DNA of 33,592 nucleotides from Clostridium sp. UBA4108. Its GTDB lineage: Bacteria > Bacillota > Clostridia > Clostridiales > Clostridiaceae. The stretch lies in NCBI GenBank assembly GCA_002381695.1, contig DFXM01000026.1, positions 1-33,592 of the forward strand, read 5' to 3'. The notes below the pieces were generated by a model that saw only the letters and a list, made by a program, of their open reading frames with translations, did no database searches and had not been told where the DNA came from. Positions 14,863 through 22,702 of the stretch are shown here, piece by piece; the first letter of the stretch is position 1, and each line of letters begins with the position of its first letter. Both the position numbers and the translations under genes were made by a program.

Positions 14863-15771
14863 ATGAAGCAATATTATTTAGAGCAAATAAGAAAAATGGA
14901 TAATAACATAGAAATTAATATTTTGCTTATGATAAAGAAGAGATTTAAAGATAGTGAAGAAAGAACTACATATGTTTTAGGAGATAGCACTTCAGATATA
15001 AAAGTAAGTACAACTTCAATAAAAGCTTTAAATTTAAATATAGGAGATGTAATATTAGTTCCTATTAATCATAACTTTATAATCAACTTTGATAAATTAA
15101 TTATAGAAGAAGATTATGAACTTGAAGATTTTTTGCCTTCAGTAAAAAGAGACATAAATCATATTATGGAAGAATTAGAATCTTTGACAGTAGAGGAATT
15201 TACTACAATAGAGGCACAGAGTATAAATGATTACTTTTTTAAAGATGAAAAGTTTTTGAATGAGTTTAAAATTGCCATAGGGGGACTTAGCCAACATCAT
15301 AATTATATAGGAGGTCTAGCAGAGCATACATTAAATGTAACATATTTAGCAAAAGTACTTGCATATAGATATAATTGTAGGTATAAAGATATAGCTATTT
15401 TGGCTGCTAAACTACATGACATAGGGAAAATATATGAATATTCTGTGGATGGACCTTTTTCAACATCTATGATTGGAGAAATGGAAGGTCATATAATTAT
15501 TGGAATAACTATGATAGAAGAAGCATTTAAGAAAAATCCAGAAATTTATAGTGAAAGTTTTAAAAATCGGCTTAAAGGATGCATAGTTCAGCATCATGGA
15601 CGTGTAGAATATGGATCACCAAAACCACCAAATACTGAAGAGGCATTCATAGTTCATTATGCAGACTATGTAGATGCTACTATGAATAAGGTATCCCAGA
15701 TAAAAGATATTACATTAAAGGATACATGGTCGGAATATAATAAAAAAATAGGAACAAGATTACTCGTTTAA
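14863..15771 (+). CDS. yhaM: YhaM-type 3'-5' exoribonuclease (OB fold + HD domain)
   Basis: A 302-aa protein. Residues about 20-90 resemble an OB-type nucleic-acid-binding domain. The HD domain follows, with the motifs GGLAEHTLNVTYLA, LAAKLHDIGKIYEY (HD pair), EGHIIIGI and VQHHGRVEYGSPKPPNTEEAFIVHYAD. This matches YhaM/CbfA proteins, Mn-dependent 3'-5' exonucleases acting on RNA and single-stranded DNA. Length fits (about 310 aa). It is monocistronic, with a possible ribosome-site hairpin upstream and a bidirectional terminator downstream. Confidence 0.87.
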   Translation: MKQYYLEQIRKMDNNIEINILLMIKKRFKDSEERTTYVLGDSTSDIKVSTTSIKALNLNIGDVILVPINHNFIINFDKLIIEEDYELEDFLPSVKRDINHIMEELESLTVEEFTTIEAQSINDYFFKDEKFLNEFKIAIGGLSQHHNYIGGLAEHTLNVTYLAKVLAYRYNCRYKDIAILAAKLHDIGKIYEYSVDGPFSTSMIGEMEGHIIIGITMIEEAFKKNPEIYSESFKNRLKGCIVQHHGRVEYGSPKPPNTEEAFIVHYADYVDATMNKVSQIKDITLKDTWSEYNKKIGTRLLV

Positions 15772-15859
15772 ATGAGTGTATATAAAATCTGTAAATATAA
15801 AATTTACAGTATAGATTTAAAAAAGAAAATAACATAAAAAGATAATAGATGATATAAGT

Positions 15860-15893
15860 AAAAGGTTCTAGGAATTAAATCCCAGAACCTTTT
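15860..15893. terminator. bidirectional terminator between yhaM and hesB-like genes
   Basis: AAAAGGTTCT (15860-15869) pairs with AGAACCTTTT (15884-15893), with a further GG/CC pair inside after one mismatch. The arms end in T on either strand, which suits two convergent genes. Confidence 0.8.
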
Positions 15894-15894
15894 G

Positions 15895-16194
15895 TTAACT
15901 ACATGTACTTTCTCCTATAGCAGCTGACACAACCTTAAAGGTTTCTCCAAATAGAGTTTTTTTATAAGCGATAGAGCACTCTTCAAAAATATACTCCTCA
16001 TCTTTATCCACTATAAAGGTTAAACCTTCCATATTTTCCACTAAATCATTTTCATTTTGCTCATCCAGAGCAACACTTAAAGTAGGGCCACCTCAGCCAA
16101 AACCAGCAATAGCAAGCCTAACAGCAGGTTTGTTCTCCTCAGTTAATTTTTTCAACAAAGCATTTTTGGTTTGTTCATCAAAAGTTATTTTCAT
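15895..16194 (-). CDS. HesB/IscA-like selenoprotein (in-frame TGA read as selenocysteine)
   Basis: Read from ATG at 16194 (AGGAGG ribosome site) to TAA at 15895, the frame has 99 residues with one TGA at codon 34 (16093-16095). The codons around it give AGFG-U-GGPTLSVALDE. In IscA/HesB proteins a conserved metal-binding Cys occupies this place, and a clostridial/deltaproteobacterial HesB-like selenoprotein family with the GxGUGGP motif is known. The frame stays open and protein-like after the TGA (VDKDEEYIFEECSIAYKKTLFGE), which argues against a pseudogene. A hairpin fitting the bacterial SECIS rules lies 25 bases downstream. The likely role is Fe-S cluster or redox chemistry; this is inferred. 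Automated callers will truncate or miss it. Confidence 0.88.
16057..16073 (-). promoter_or_regulatory. candidate SECIS hairpin
   Basis: In mRNA sense, UUGCUC and GAGCAA form a 6-bp perfect stem with the loop UGGAU. The loop begins 26 bases after the UGA, within the 16-37 spacing of the published bacterial SECIS model, and has a G in its second position as required. Confidence 0.7.
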
Positions 16195-16373
16195 AATAGA
16201 ATAGCCTCCTTTATATTAATTTATGCTTTAGCTATAAAACATAGAAGATTTTATAACTATATTACATCATTATATTAAGATATACAGAAATAGTGATATA
16301 GATCCTATTAACATTTTACGGCTATTTTCGATCAAATTCAACAGGTTTAAATAATAAATTATTTTAATTTATA

Positions 16374-16402
16374 TTGACAGCTAATAAAAAAGAGAGTAAA
16401 CT
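16374..16402 (+). promoter_or_regulatory. promoter of the pyr operon
   Basis: TTGACA (16374-16379), a 17-base spacer and TAAACT (16397-16402). The transcript would have a leader of about 220 bases before pyrB. The rest of the 16195-16373 stretch is AT-rich with no ORF and presumably contains the selenoprotein gene promoter on the minus strand. Confidence 0.6.
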
Positions 16403-16486
16403 TATAACAATGAAAATTTAATAGTATATCCTTTTAAAAGTGATACTGAGATATCGCTAAAGGAAGATGAAAGTTAGGTAATTATA

Positions 16487-16508
16487 TTATGCTTATAATT
16501 AAGCATAA
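16487..16508 (+). other. leader hairpin of the pyr operon
   Basis: TTATGCTT (16487-16494) and AAGCATAA (16501-16508) form a stem with a 6-base loop that extends on both sides with AT pairs. It lies between the candidate antiterminator strand (16459-16466) and the terminator. Confidence 0.5.
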
Positions 16509-16548
16509 TTATTATATATTATCTAAGTTAACAAATAGTTGTGAACAC

Positions 16549-16580
16549 AACGCCTTCCTTTAAATGGAAGGCGTTTTTTA
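16549..16580 (+). terminator. intrinsic terminator in the pyr leader (possible attenuator)
   Basis: AACGCCTTCC (16549-16558) pairs with GGAAGGCGTT (16566-16575), a 7-base loop, then T6. It lies between the pyr promoter and pyrB, so full-length transcription needs read-through. AAAGGAAG at 16459-16466 is an exact complement of CTTCCTTT (16554-16561) in its 5' arm and could form an antiterminator. Confidence 0.75.
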
Positions 16581-16588
16581 TTTAATTA

Positions 16589-16619
16589 CCTTTAAATTAT
16601 CCCAGAGAGGTTAAAAAGG
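16589..16619 (+). promoter_or_regulatory. PyrR-type RNA hairpin over the pyrB ribosome site
   Basis: The upper stem ATCC/GGTT (16599-16602 with 16609-16612, one mismatch) closes the hexaloop CAGAGA (16603-16608). This matches the CNGNGA loop of PyrR binding sites (consensus ARUCCNGNGAGGYU). The lower stem CCTTT (16589-16593) pairs with AAAGG (16615-16619), which is part of the pyrB ribosome site AAAGGAG. An internal asymmetric bulge lies between, as in known PyrR loops. The position suggests translational repression by UMP-bound PyrR. Confidence 0.6.
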
Positions 16620-16630
16620 AGATGTTTGTA

Positions 16631-17554
16631 ATGTTAAAAGGAAGAAATTTAATAGAACCTATGGATTTTACATTAGAAGAGTTAGACGAAATATTTAATT
16701 TAGCAGATAAGATTATCGAGGAACCAAAAAATTTTGCGCATGCATGTGATGGAAATATATTGGCTACACTTTTTTATGAGCCAAGCACAAGAACAAGATT
16801 TAGTTTTGAAGCTGCAATGTTGAGACTTGGAGGACAAATCATAGGATTTTCAGAACCAAATTCTAGTTCAACAGCAAAAGGGGAAAGTATTGCAGATACA
16901 ATTAGAACAGTTGCATGCTATTCGGATATAGCTGTTATGCGACATCCAAAAGAAGGAGCACCACAAATAGCTGCTCAATATAGTGAAATTCCTGTAATAA
17001 ATGCTGGAGATGGCGGTCATCAACACCCAACTCAGACATTAACAGATTTATTGACCATAAGAAAAACTAAAGGAAGATTAGATAATCTAACTATAGGTTG
17101 CTGTGGTGACTTAAAGTTCGGTAGGACTGTTCACTCATTAATAAAAGCCTTATCAAGATATAATAACAATAAATTCATATTAATATCTCCACAAGAATTA
17201 GAAATCCCAGAGTATATAAAAAAGGAAATATTACAAAAGAAAAATATAGAATTTAAACAGGTAAGAACTATGGAAGAAGCCATGGAAGAGATAGATATTC
17301 TATATATGACAAGAGTACAAAGAGAAAGATTTTTTAACGAAGAAGATTATATAAAACTTAAAGATACCTATATATTAGATAATTTAAAAATGAAATTAGC
17401 TAAGAAGGATATGATAGTCCTTCATCCATTACCAAGAGTAAATGAAATTGATTATGAAGTAGATAACGATAGTAGAGCAATTTATTTTAAACAAGCTAAG
17501 TATGGAATGTATGTAAGAATGGCACTAATACTTAAACTTTTAGGAATTTACTAA
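16631..17554 (+). CDS. pyrB: aspartate carbamoyltransferase catalytic subunit
   Basis: A 307-aa catalytic chain that condenses carbamoyl phosphate and aspartate. The STRTRFSFEAAM carbamoyl-phosphate loop, the GDGGHQHPTQTLTDL motif and the C-terminal LHPLPRVNEID motif are present. Start 16631 is chosen because AAGGAG is 9 bases upstream; an in-frame ATG at 16622 directly abuts the ribosome site. It is the first gene of a seven-gene operon and is followed at once by the regulatory chain gene pyrI, so the enzyme is probably the allosteric dodecameric (E. coli-like) type rather than the PyrI-less Bacillus type. Confidence 0.97.
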   Translation: MLKGRNLIEPMDFTLEELDEIFNLADKIIEEPKNFAHACDGNILATLFYEPSTRTRFSFEAAMLRLGGQIIGFSEPNSSSTAKGESIADTIRTVACYSDIAVMRHPKEGAPQIAAQYSEIPVINAGDGGHQHPTQTLTDLLTIRKTKGRLDNLTIGCCGDLKFGRTVHSLIKALSRYNNNKFILISPQELEIPEYIKKEILQKKNIEFKQVRTMEEAMEEIDILYMTRVQRERFFNEEDYIKLKDTYILDNLKMKLAKKDMIVLHPLPRVNEIDYEVDNDSRAIYFKQAKYGMYVRMALILKLLGIY

Positions 17555-17576
17555 TAGGTATATGGAGGTAGAAGTT

Positions 17577-18011
17577 ATGTTAACTATAAATAGTATAAAA
17601 AACGGAATTGTAATAGACCACATAAAAGCAGGAGAAGGAATTAAGATATATAATTTTTTAAATTTAGATAAAGCTGATTTTTCAGTGGCACTTATTATGA
17701 ATGCTCATAGTGAAAAACTTGGAACAAAAGATATTATTAAAATAGAAAATGTAATAGATATAGATTATCAAATAGTAGGGTTGATAGACCCTAATATAAC
17801 TATAGATGTAATAGAAGATGAGATTATAAAGGAAAAGATTAAATTACAGTTGCCAGAAAAGGTTATTGATATAATTAAATGCAAAAATCCAAGATGTGTA
17901 ACATCAGTAGAACCTAATATTAAACATATTCATTATTTAGTGGATGAAAATACAAGAGAATATAGATGCCACTATTGTGATGATTTACAAAAGATAAGTT
18001 CACTATATTAG
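17577..18011 (+). CDS. pyrI: aspartate carbamoyltransferase regulatory subunit
   Basis: A 144-aa regulatory chain. The N-terminal allosteric domain starts MLTINSIKNGIVIDHIKAGEG, which matches the nucleotide-binding start of E. coli PyrI. The C-terminal zinc domain holds four cysteines (CKNPRC and CHYC), which bind the zinc that joins it to PyrB. Start 17577 is used (GGAGG 8 bases upstream); an in-frame ATG at 17562 precedes that ribosome site and is unlikely. The gene is 22 bases after pyrB. Feedback by CTP/ATP is expected from the family. Confidence 0.95.
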   Translation: MLTINSIKNGIVIDHIKAGEGIKIYNFLNLDKADFSVALIMNAHSEKLGTKDIIKIENVIDIDYQIVGLIDPNITIDVIEDEIIKEKIKLQLPEKVIDIIKCKNPRCVTSVEPNIKHIHYLVDENTREYRCHYCDDLQKISSLY

Positions 18012-18028
18012 AAACTAGAGGTGAGATT

Positions 18029-19219
18029 ATGGATGTTTGTATAAAGAATGGTACCATTGTTGATTGGAGCGGTAATTTTTTAGGTGATATTTATATAAAA
18101 GATGGAATTATAAATGAAGTAGGACTCGATTTAGATAAAGATTGTAAAGTAATAGATGCTCAGGGGAAAATTATAATGCCTGGATTTATCGATTTACATG
18201 TTCACTTTAGAGAGCCAGGATATACTTATAAAGAAGATATAGAAAGTGGATCTAAGGCAGCAGTAAAAGGTGGATATGTTATGGTAAACCTTATGGCAAA
18301 TACCAATCCAGTATGCAGTACAGTGGAAATAGCTGAATACGTAGAGCAAAGGGCAAAAAAAATTGGACTTGTAGAGGTTAATCAAGTGATTTCCATAACC
18401 AATAACTTTAGTGGAGATGATTTAACTCATTTAGATAACATAGAAAAAGGAAAAGTAAAGGTTATATCTGAAGATGGAAAAGATGTTATGCATAGTAATG
18501 TAATGTTAAATGCTATGTGTAAAGCAAAAGAAAAGGATATAACAGTTATGTGTCATTGTGAAAATCACAATCTTTCTAATATAGATATGAGGTTGGCAGA
18601 AAACACCATGACCTGGAGAAATATCACCTTAGCACAACATGCTGGATGTAAAGTGCACTTTTCACATGTAAGCACTAAAGAATCCATGGAATATATAATA
18701 AAAGCAAAACAAAAAGGAAATAAAGTTACTTGTGAAGTGGCACCTCATCACTTAGCATTAACTAATGATGTAAAGTATAGGGTAAATCCACCTTTAAGAG
18801 AAAAAGAAGATATAGATTATTTAATTGAAGCTATCAAAGATGGCTTTGTTGACAGTATAGCTACAGATCATGCACCACATAGTGAAGAGGACAAAAAAGA
18901 TGGAGCACCAGGAATATCAGGGATAGAAACGGCATTTTCTGTATGTTATACAAAGCTTGTAAAAGCAGGACATATAGATTTATGTAAATTAAGTGAAATT
19001 ATGAGTAAGAGACCAAGTAATATTTTGGGTGTAAAAAAAGGTACTATAGATATAGGATATGATGGGGATTTAGTTATAGTAGACTTAGATTACGAATATG
19101 AAATAAACTCTCAGAATTTTATATCTAAAGGTAAAAATACTCCATTCAATGGAGAGGTGGTATTTGGGAAAATATTAACCACAATAAAGGGTGGAAAGGT
19201 TGTATTTGAAAATAATTAA
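18029..19219 (+). CDS. pyrC: dihydroorotase
   Basis: A 396-aa amidohydrolase-superfamily enzyme cyclising carbamoyl-aspartate to dihydroorotate. Metal ligands are visible as DLHVHFREPG (HxH), HFSHVS, CEVAPHHL and the catalytic Asp in SIATDHAPHSEEDK. The N- and C-terminal beta-sandwich segments belong to the PyrC type I layout. It begins 17 bases after pyrI with AGAGGTGAG as the ribosome site. Its closest relatives by length are class I Gram-positive dihydroorotases. Confidence 0.96.
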   Translation: MDVCIKNGTIVDWSGNFLGDIYIKDGIINEVGLDLDKDCKVIDAQGKIIMPGFIDLHVHFREPGYTYKEDIESGSKAAVKGGYVMVNLMANTNPVCSTVEIAEYVEQRAKKIGLVEVNQVISITNNFSGDDLTHLDNIEKGKVKVISEDGKDVMHSNVMLNAMCKAKEKDITVMCHCENHNLSNIDMRLAENTMTWRNITLAQHAGCKVHFSHVSTKESMEYIIKAKQKGNKVTCEVAPHHLALTNDVKYRVNPPLREKEDIDYLIEAIKDGFVDSIATDHAPHSEEDKKDGAPGISGIETAFSVCYTKLVKAGHIDLCKLSEIMSKRPSNILGVKKGTIDIGYDGDLVIVDLDYEYEINSQNFISKGKNTPFNGEVVFGKILTTIKGGKVVFENN

Positions 19220-19235
19220 GCTGGGGGATAAATAA

Positions 19236-20117
19236 ATGATTATAGATAGATTATATAAAATTATAGAAGAAAAAGGGCATGTGTGTTTAGGATTAGATAC
19301 AGACATTGAATATATACCTAAAACTTTCTTTGAGAAGTTTAATAATATAGAGGAAGCTATATTTAATTTTAATAAAGAAATAATAGATGCAACTTTAGAT
19401 TGTGTTGCATGTTATAAGCCACAGATAGCTTATTATGAAGCTTATGGTATAGAAGGAATGAAGGCATATGCTAGAACAGTTCAATATATAAGAGAAAAAG
19501 GAGCAATATCTATAGGGGATATTAAAAGAGGAGATATCTCAAAAACAGCAGAAATGTATGCTAAGGCTCACTTTGGTGGAGAATTCGAAGTTGATTTTGT
19601 AACTTTAAGTCCTTATATGGGATTAGATAGTATAGAACCATATCTACCTTATGTGCAGAATAAAGAGAAGGGTATATTTGTATTAGTAAGAACTTCAAAT
19701 ATGGGAAGCAAGGATATCCAATATATAGAAAGTAAGGGAAATAGAAAGATATTTAATATAATTGGAGAAAAAATAAATGAACTTGGTAAAAAATATATTG
19801 GAGAGTGTGGGTATAGCTCAATAGGAGGAGTTGTAGGGTGTACACATGTAGATGAAGGAATACAAATCAGAAATGCATTAGATTCCACATTTTTATTAAT
19901 ACCTGGATATGGTGCACAAGGGGGAAAAGCAGAGGACGTAGCACTTTATTTAAAAGATGGAAATGGTGGAGTAGTAAACTCCTCAAGAGGAATTATGTTA
20001 GCATATAAAGGTAAAGAAGATGGTGAGGAAAATTTTGCAAAATATGCAAGAGAAGAAGCTATAAGAATGAGGAATGAAATATTAAATGCAATAAAAAGGT
20101 TAAATAAAGAAATTTAA
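19236..20117 (+). CDS. pyrF: orotidine 5'-phosphate decarboxylase (long type)
   Basis: A 293-aa enzyme that decarboxylates OMP to UMP. It belongs to the longer subfamily (about 270-310 aa) seen in clostridia, actinobacteria and others. Key features are CLGLDTDIEYIP, CYKPQIAYYEAYG, and the catalytic SIGDIKRGDISKTA (D-x-K-x-x-D motif). FLLIPGYGAQGG and VNSSRGIM bind the phosphate. The ribosome site is GGGGG, 16 bases after pyrC. Confidence 0.96.
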   Translation: MIIDRLYKIIEEKGHVCLGLDTDIEYIPKTFFEKFNNIEEAIFNFNKEIIDATLDCVACYKPQIAYYEAYGIEGMKAYARTVQYIREKGAISIGDIKRGDISKTAEMYAKAHFGGEFEVDFVTLSPYMGLDSIEPYLPYVQNKEKGIFVLVRTSNMGSKDIQYIESKGNRKIFNIIGEKINELGKKYIGECGYSSIGGVVGCTHVDEGIQIRNALDSTFLLIPGYGAQGGKAEDVALYLKDGNGGVVNSSRGIMLAYKGKEDGEENFAKYAREEAIRMRNEILNAIKRLNKEI

Positions 20118-20158
20118 ATAAAAGGTACTATTATGTCGTTTACTTAAAAGGAGTATTT

Positions 20159-20917
20159 ATGAATAACAGTTATAGATATATAATATCAAATGTTGAAGAG
20201 AATATAGAGATTTCAAAAGGAATTTTTAAGTTAGGTATAAAAGGTAGCTTTAAAGGAAAGCCAGGACAGTTTTATATGATTAGAGGTTGGGATAAAGAAC
20301 CAATATTATGGAGACCTATAAGTATACATAATATAAAAGAGGATTCCATAGAGTTTTTATACCAGCTAGTTGGCCAAGGAACAGAGCTTTTAAGTAAGTT
20401 AGCTACTGGAGATGAATTAAAGCTTATTGGACCATTAGGAAATGGCTTTAATATAGAAGGATTAGGTGGTAAGAAAATTGCTTTAGTTACTGGAGGCATT
20501 GGAATTGCTCCCATGAAATACTTAATGGATGAATTGAAGGATCCAATAGTTCATGTATATTCAGGGTTTAGAAATGAAGTTTATGGCATAGATGAATTAG
20601 AGTCAAATTCCCAGGAAATAAATATTGCTACAGAGGATGGAAGCAAAGGGTATAAAGGTTATGTAATAGATTTATTACGCCCTGAGAGCTATGATGTGGT
20701 ACTTTGTTGTGGTCCTGAGGTAATGATGTATAAGATAGTAAAAATGTGCAAGGAAGCAGGAGTAAAGGTATATATATCTGAAGAAAAGAAAATGGCCTGC
20801 GGAATTGGCGCTTGTCTAGTTTGTACGTGTAAAACTATTTATGGAAACAAAAGAACCTGTAAAGATGGGCCAGTATTTAGTGGAGATGATTTCGATTTAA
20901 AGGAGTTAATATGTTAG
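20159..20917 (+). CDS. pyrK: dihydroorotate dehydrogenase B, electron-transfer subunit
   Basis: A 252-aa FAD and [2Fe-2S] protein. RPISIHNI is the FAD-binding RxxS motif, TGGIGIAPMKYLMDEL is the NAD-binding glycine motif, and near the C-terminus the cysteines are spaced CX4CX2CX11C (CGIGACLVC ... RTC) for the 2Fe-2S cluster. It passes electrons from the PyrD FMN to NAD+. It overlaps pyrD by 7 bases, as expected for partner subunits. Confidence 0.96.
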   Translation: MNNSYRYIISNVEENIEISKGIFKLGIKGSFKGKPGQFYMIRGWDKEPILWRPISIHNIKEDSIEFLYQLVGQGTELLSKLATGDELKLIGPLGNGFNIEGLGGKKIALVTGGIGIAPMKYLMDELKDPIVHVYSGFRNEVYGIDELESNSQEINIATEDGSKGYKGYVIDLLRPESYDVVLCCGPEVMMYKIVKMCKEAGVKVYISEEKKMACGIGACLVCTCKTIYGNKRTCKDGPVFSGDDFDLKELIC

Positions 20918-21807
20918 AGATAAATATATGTGGAAAAGAGTTTAAAAATCCTATCATAACAGCATCAGGTACCTTTGGTTTTGGACAAGAATATAATGCC
21001 TTATATGATGTATCAGAATTAGGAGGAATATGTACAAAAGGGTTAACATTAGATAGTAGAGCTGGGAATTATGGAGTTAGAATGATTGAGACAACAGCTG
21101 GAATGCTTAATAGTGTAGGATTACAGAATCCAGGAGTAGATAATTTCATAAAAAATGAACTTCCTAAAATGAAAGAATTCAATACTAACATAATAGCTAA
21201 TGTAGGTGGAGCTACTATTGATGAATATATAAGAATAATAGAGAAATTAAATAATGAAGATATAGATTTAATTGAGCTTAATATATCCTGTCCTAATGTA
21301 AAACAGGGTGGAATGGCACTAGGTATAAAATCACAGATAGCTTATGAGGCTGTAAGAGAAGTAAAGACTGCTTGCAATAAGCCTTTAATAGTTAAACTAT
21401 CACCAAATGCAGAAAATATAGTAGACATGGCTTTAAGTTGTATAAAAGGAGGAGCAGATGCTCTATCAATGGTTAATACATTTAAGGGAATGGCCATAGA
21501 CTATAAAAAGAGAAAAGCAATCTTTGACAATGTATATGCTGGATTTTCAGGACCGGCTATAAAGCCAATAGCTTTAAGAATGGTTCATGAAGTATGCAAA
21601 GAGAGTACAGTACCTGTTATTGGGCTTGGAGGAATAACAACTTGGCAAGATGCTGTAGAGTTTATAATGGCAGGATCAGCAGCAGTACAGATTGGAACAG
21701 TAAATTTTATGAATCCGACAGCAGCTATGGATATAATAGAGGGAATTAAGAAATTTATGATAAATGAAGGAATTAAAAACTTAGATGAAATAAGAGGAGT
21801 TATATAG
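20911..21807 (+). CDS. pyrD: dihydroorotate dehydrogenase B, catalytic subunit
   Basis: A 298-aa class 1B enzyme oxidising dihydroorotate to orotate at FMN. It shows the opening ITASGTFGFGQEY, the ELNISCPNVKQGG segment with the catalytic Cys (class 1 enzymes use Cys), and VIGLGGITTWQDAVEFIMAGSAAVQIGT for FMN phosphate binding. The start overlaps the pyrK end, so the two subunits are probably made in step. Confidence 0.97.
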   Translation: MLEINICGKEFKNPIITASGTFGFGQEYNALYDVSELGGICTKGLTLDSRAGNYGVRMIETTAGMLNSVGLQNPGVDNFIKNELPKMKEFNTNIIANVGGATIDEYIRIIEKLNNEDIDLIELNISCPNVKQGGMALGIKSQIAYEAVREVKTACNKPLIVKLSPNAENIVDMALSCIKGGADALSMVNTFKGMAIDYKKRKAIFDNVYAGFSGPAIKPIALRMVHEVCKESTVPVIGLGGITTWQDAVEFIMAGSAAVQIGTVNFMNPTAAMDIIEGIKKFMINEGIKNLDEIRGVI

Positions 21808-21817
21808 GAGGAAAAAT

Positions 21818-22396
21818 ATGATAAATCAGACTGAGGTTATAGATATATTAAAACAATGTGATGCATTAATGGAAGGACACTTTCTATTATCATCTGGAAG
21901 ACACAGCAATAGATATTGTCAATGCGCAAAATTACTACAACATCCTAATGAAGCGGAAAAAGTGCTATCCATAGTCACAGAACAAATAAAGGATTTAAAT
22001 ATAGATTTATTAGTAGGACCAGCTATGGGTGGTGTAATAGTATCTTATGAGTTAGCAAGGCAGCTCGGAAAACCAGGAATATTTACTGAAAGAAAAGATG
22101 GAGTTATGACTTTAAGCAGAGGATTTGAAGTAAAACCAGGTCAGAGGATATTAATCACAGAAGATGTAATAACTACTGGGAAATCAACATTAGAGGTAGT
22201 GAAGGTGTTGAGGGAATTAGGGGCAGAAATATTAGGTGTTTGCTGTATAGTTGATAGAAGAGTAGAAAATTATGCACTAGATTTACCAGTATATGCTGCA
22301 TGTAAATTAGAAATAGAGAGCTTTGATAAAGAAGAATGTCCATTATGTAAGGATAATATACCTTATATCAAGCCTGGTAGTAGAAATATAAAATAA
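21818..22396 (+). CDS. pyrE: orotate phosphoribosyltransferase
   Basis: A 192-aa phosphoribosyltransferase converting orotate and PRPP to OMP. FLLSSGRHSNRYCQCAKLL is the substrate segment, and ILITEDVITTGKSTLEVV is the PRPP-binding loop. It is the last gene of the operon, 10 bases after pyrD (SD TAGGAGG). With pyrF upstream this completes UMP synthesis from carbamoyl phosphate; carAB and pyrR are not in the window. Confidence 0.96.
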   Translation: MINQTEVIDILKQCDALMEGHFLLSSGRHSNRYCQCAKLLQHPNEAEKVLSIVTEQIKDLNIDLLVGPAMGGVIVSYELARQLGKPGIFTERKDGVMTLSRGFEVKPGQRILITEDVITTGKSTLEVVKVLRELGAEILGVCCIVDRRVENYALDLPVYAACKLEIESFDKEECPLCKDNIPYIKPGSRNIK

Positions 22397-22480
22397 TTAT
22401 AGAAGTTGTACAAGTAGCTATTAAAGATTAATTTACTACAAAACTTCACTTAATAGGACTATTAATAAAACTATGTATAG

Positions 22481-22507
22481 ACTGCATAAAAATTTTTTAT
22501 GCAGTTT
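22481..22507 (+). terminator. terminator of the pyr operon
   Basis: ACTGCATAAAA (22481-22491) pairs with TTTTATGCAGT (22495-22505) with a tiny T loop, then TTATCTTTAT. The remaining gap up to 22592 is AT-rich with no ORF. Confidence 0.75.
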
Positions 22508-22592
22508 ATCTTTATATTTATTCAAATAAATGTAAGAGGATAGCTGAATATATGAAATAATTAGGCATATAATCCTTAAAATAGTAAATTAT

Positions 22593-22609
22593 TATGCATT
22601 AAATTCAGA
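22593..22609. promoter_or_regulatory. candidate ARG box
   Basis: TATGCATTAAATTCAGA resembles the ArgR-binding consensus (TNTGNAT-WWWW-ATNCANA) but has three rather than four central bases. It is 21 bases upstream of the arcC -35, a suitable activator position. Confidence 0.3.
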
Positions 22610-22630
22610 ATATGATGAAAATACGAAATA

Positions 22631-22659
22631 TTGACATAAATTATCCCTAGATATACTAT
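22631..22659 (+). promoter_or_regulatory. promoter of the arc operon
   Basis: TTGACA (22631-22636), a 17-base spacer and TACTAT (22654-22659), followed by the arcC ribosome site AAAGGGG at 22691. Confidence 0.6.
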
Positions 22660-22702
22660 GAAAACAAAGAGATTAACAATTCAAAAAGTGAAAGGGGTGT
22701 AA

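Noticed and set aside
16093..16095. The TGA as a sign of a pseudogene
   Set aside because: The frame stays open and family-like on both sides, the TGA sits at the conserved Cys position, and a SECIS-type hairpin follows.
16439..16456. Second PyrR site (loop CTGAGA)
   Set aside because: It fits the loop rule only; the closing CC/GG pairs and flanks of the consensus are missing. Mentioned as part of the attenuator only.
16622..16630. pyrB start at ATG 16622
   Set aside because: It directly abuts the ribosome site AAGGAG; ATG 16631 has proper spacing.
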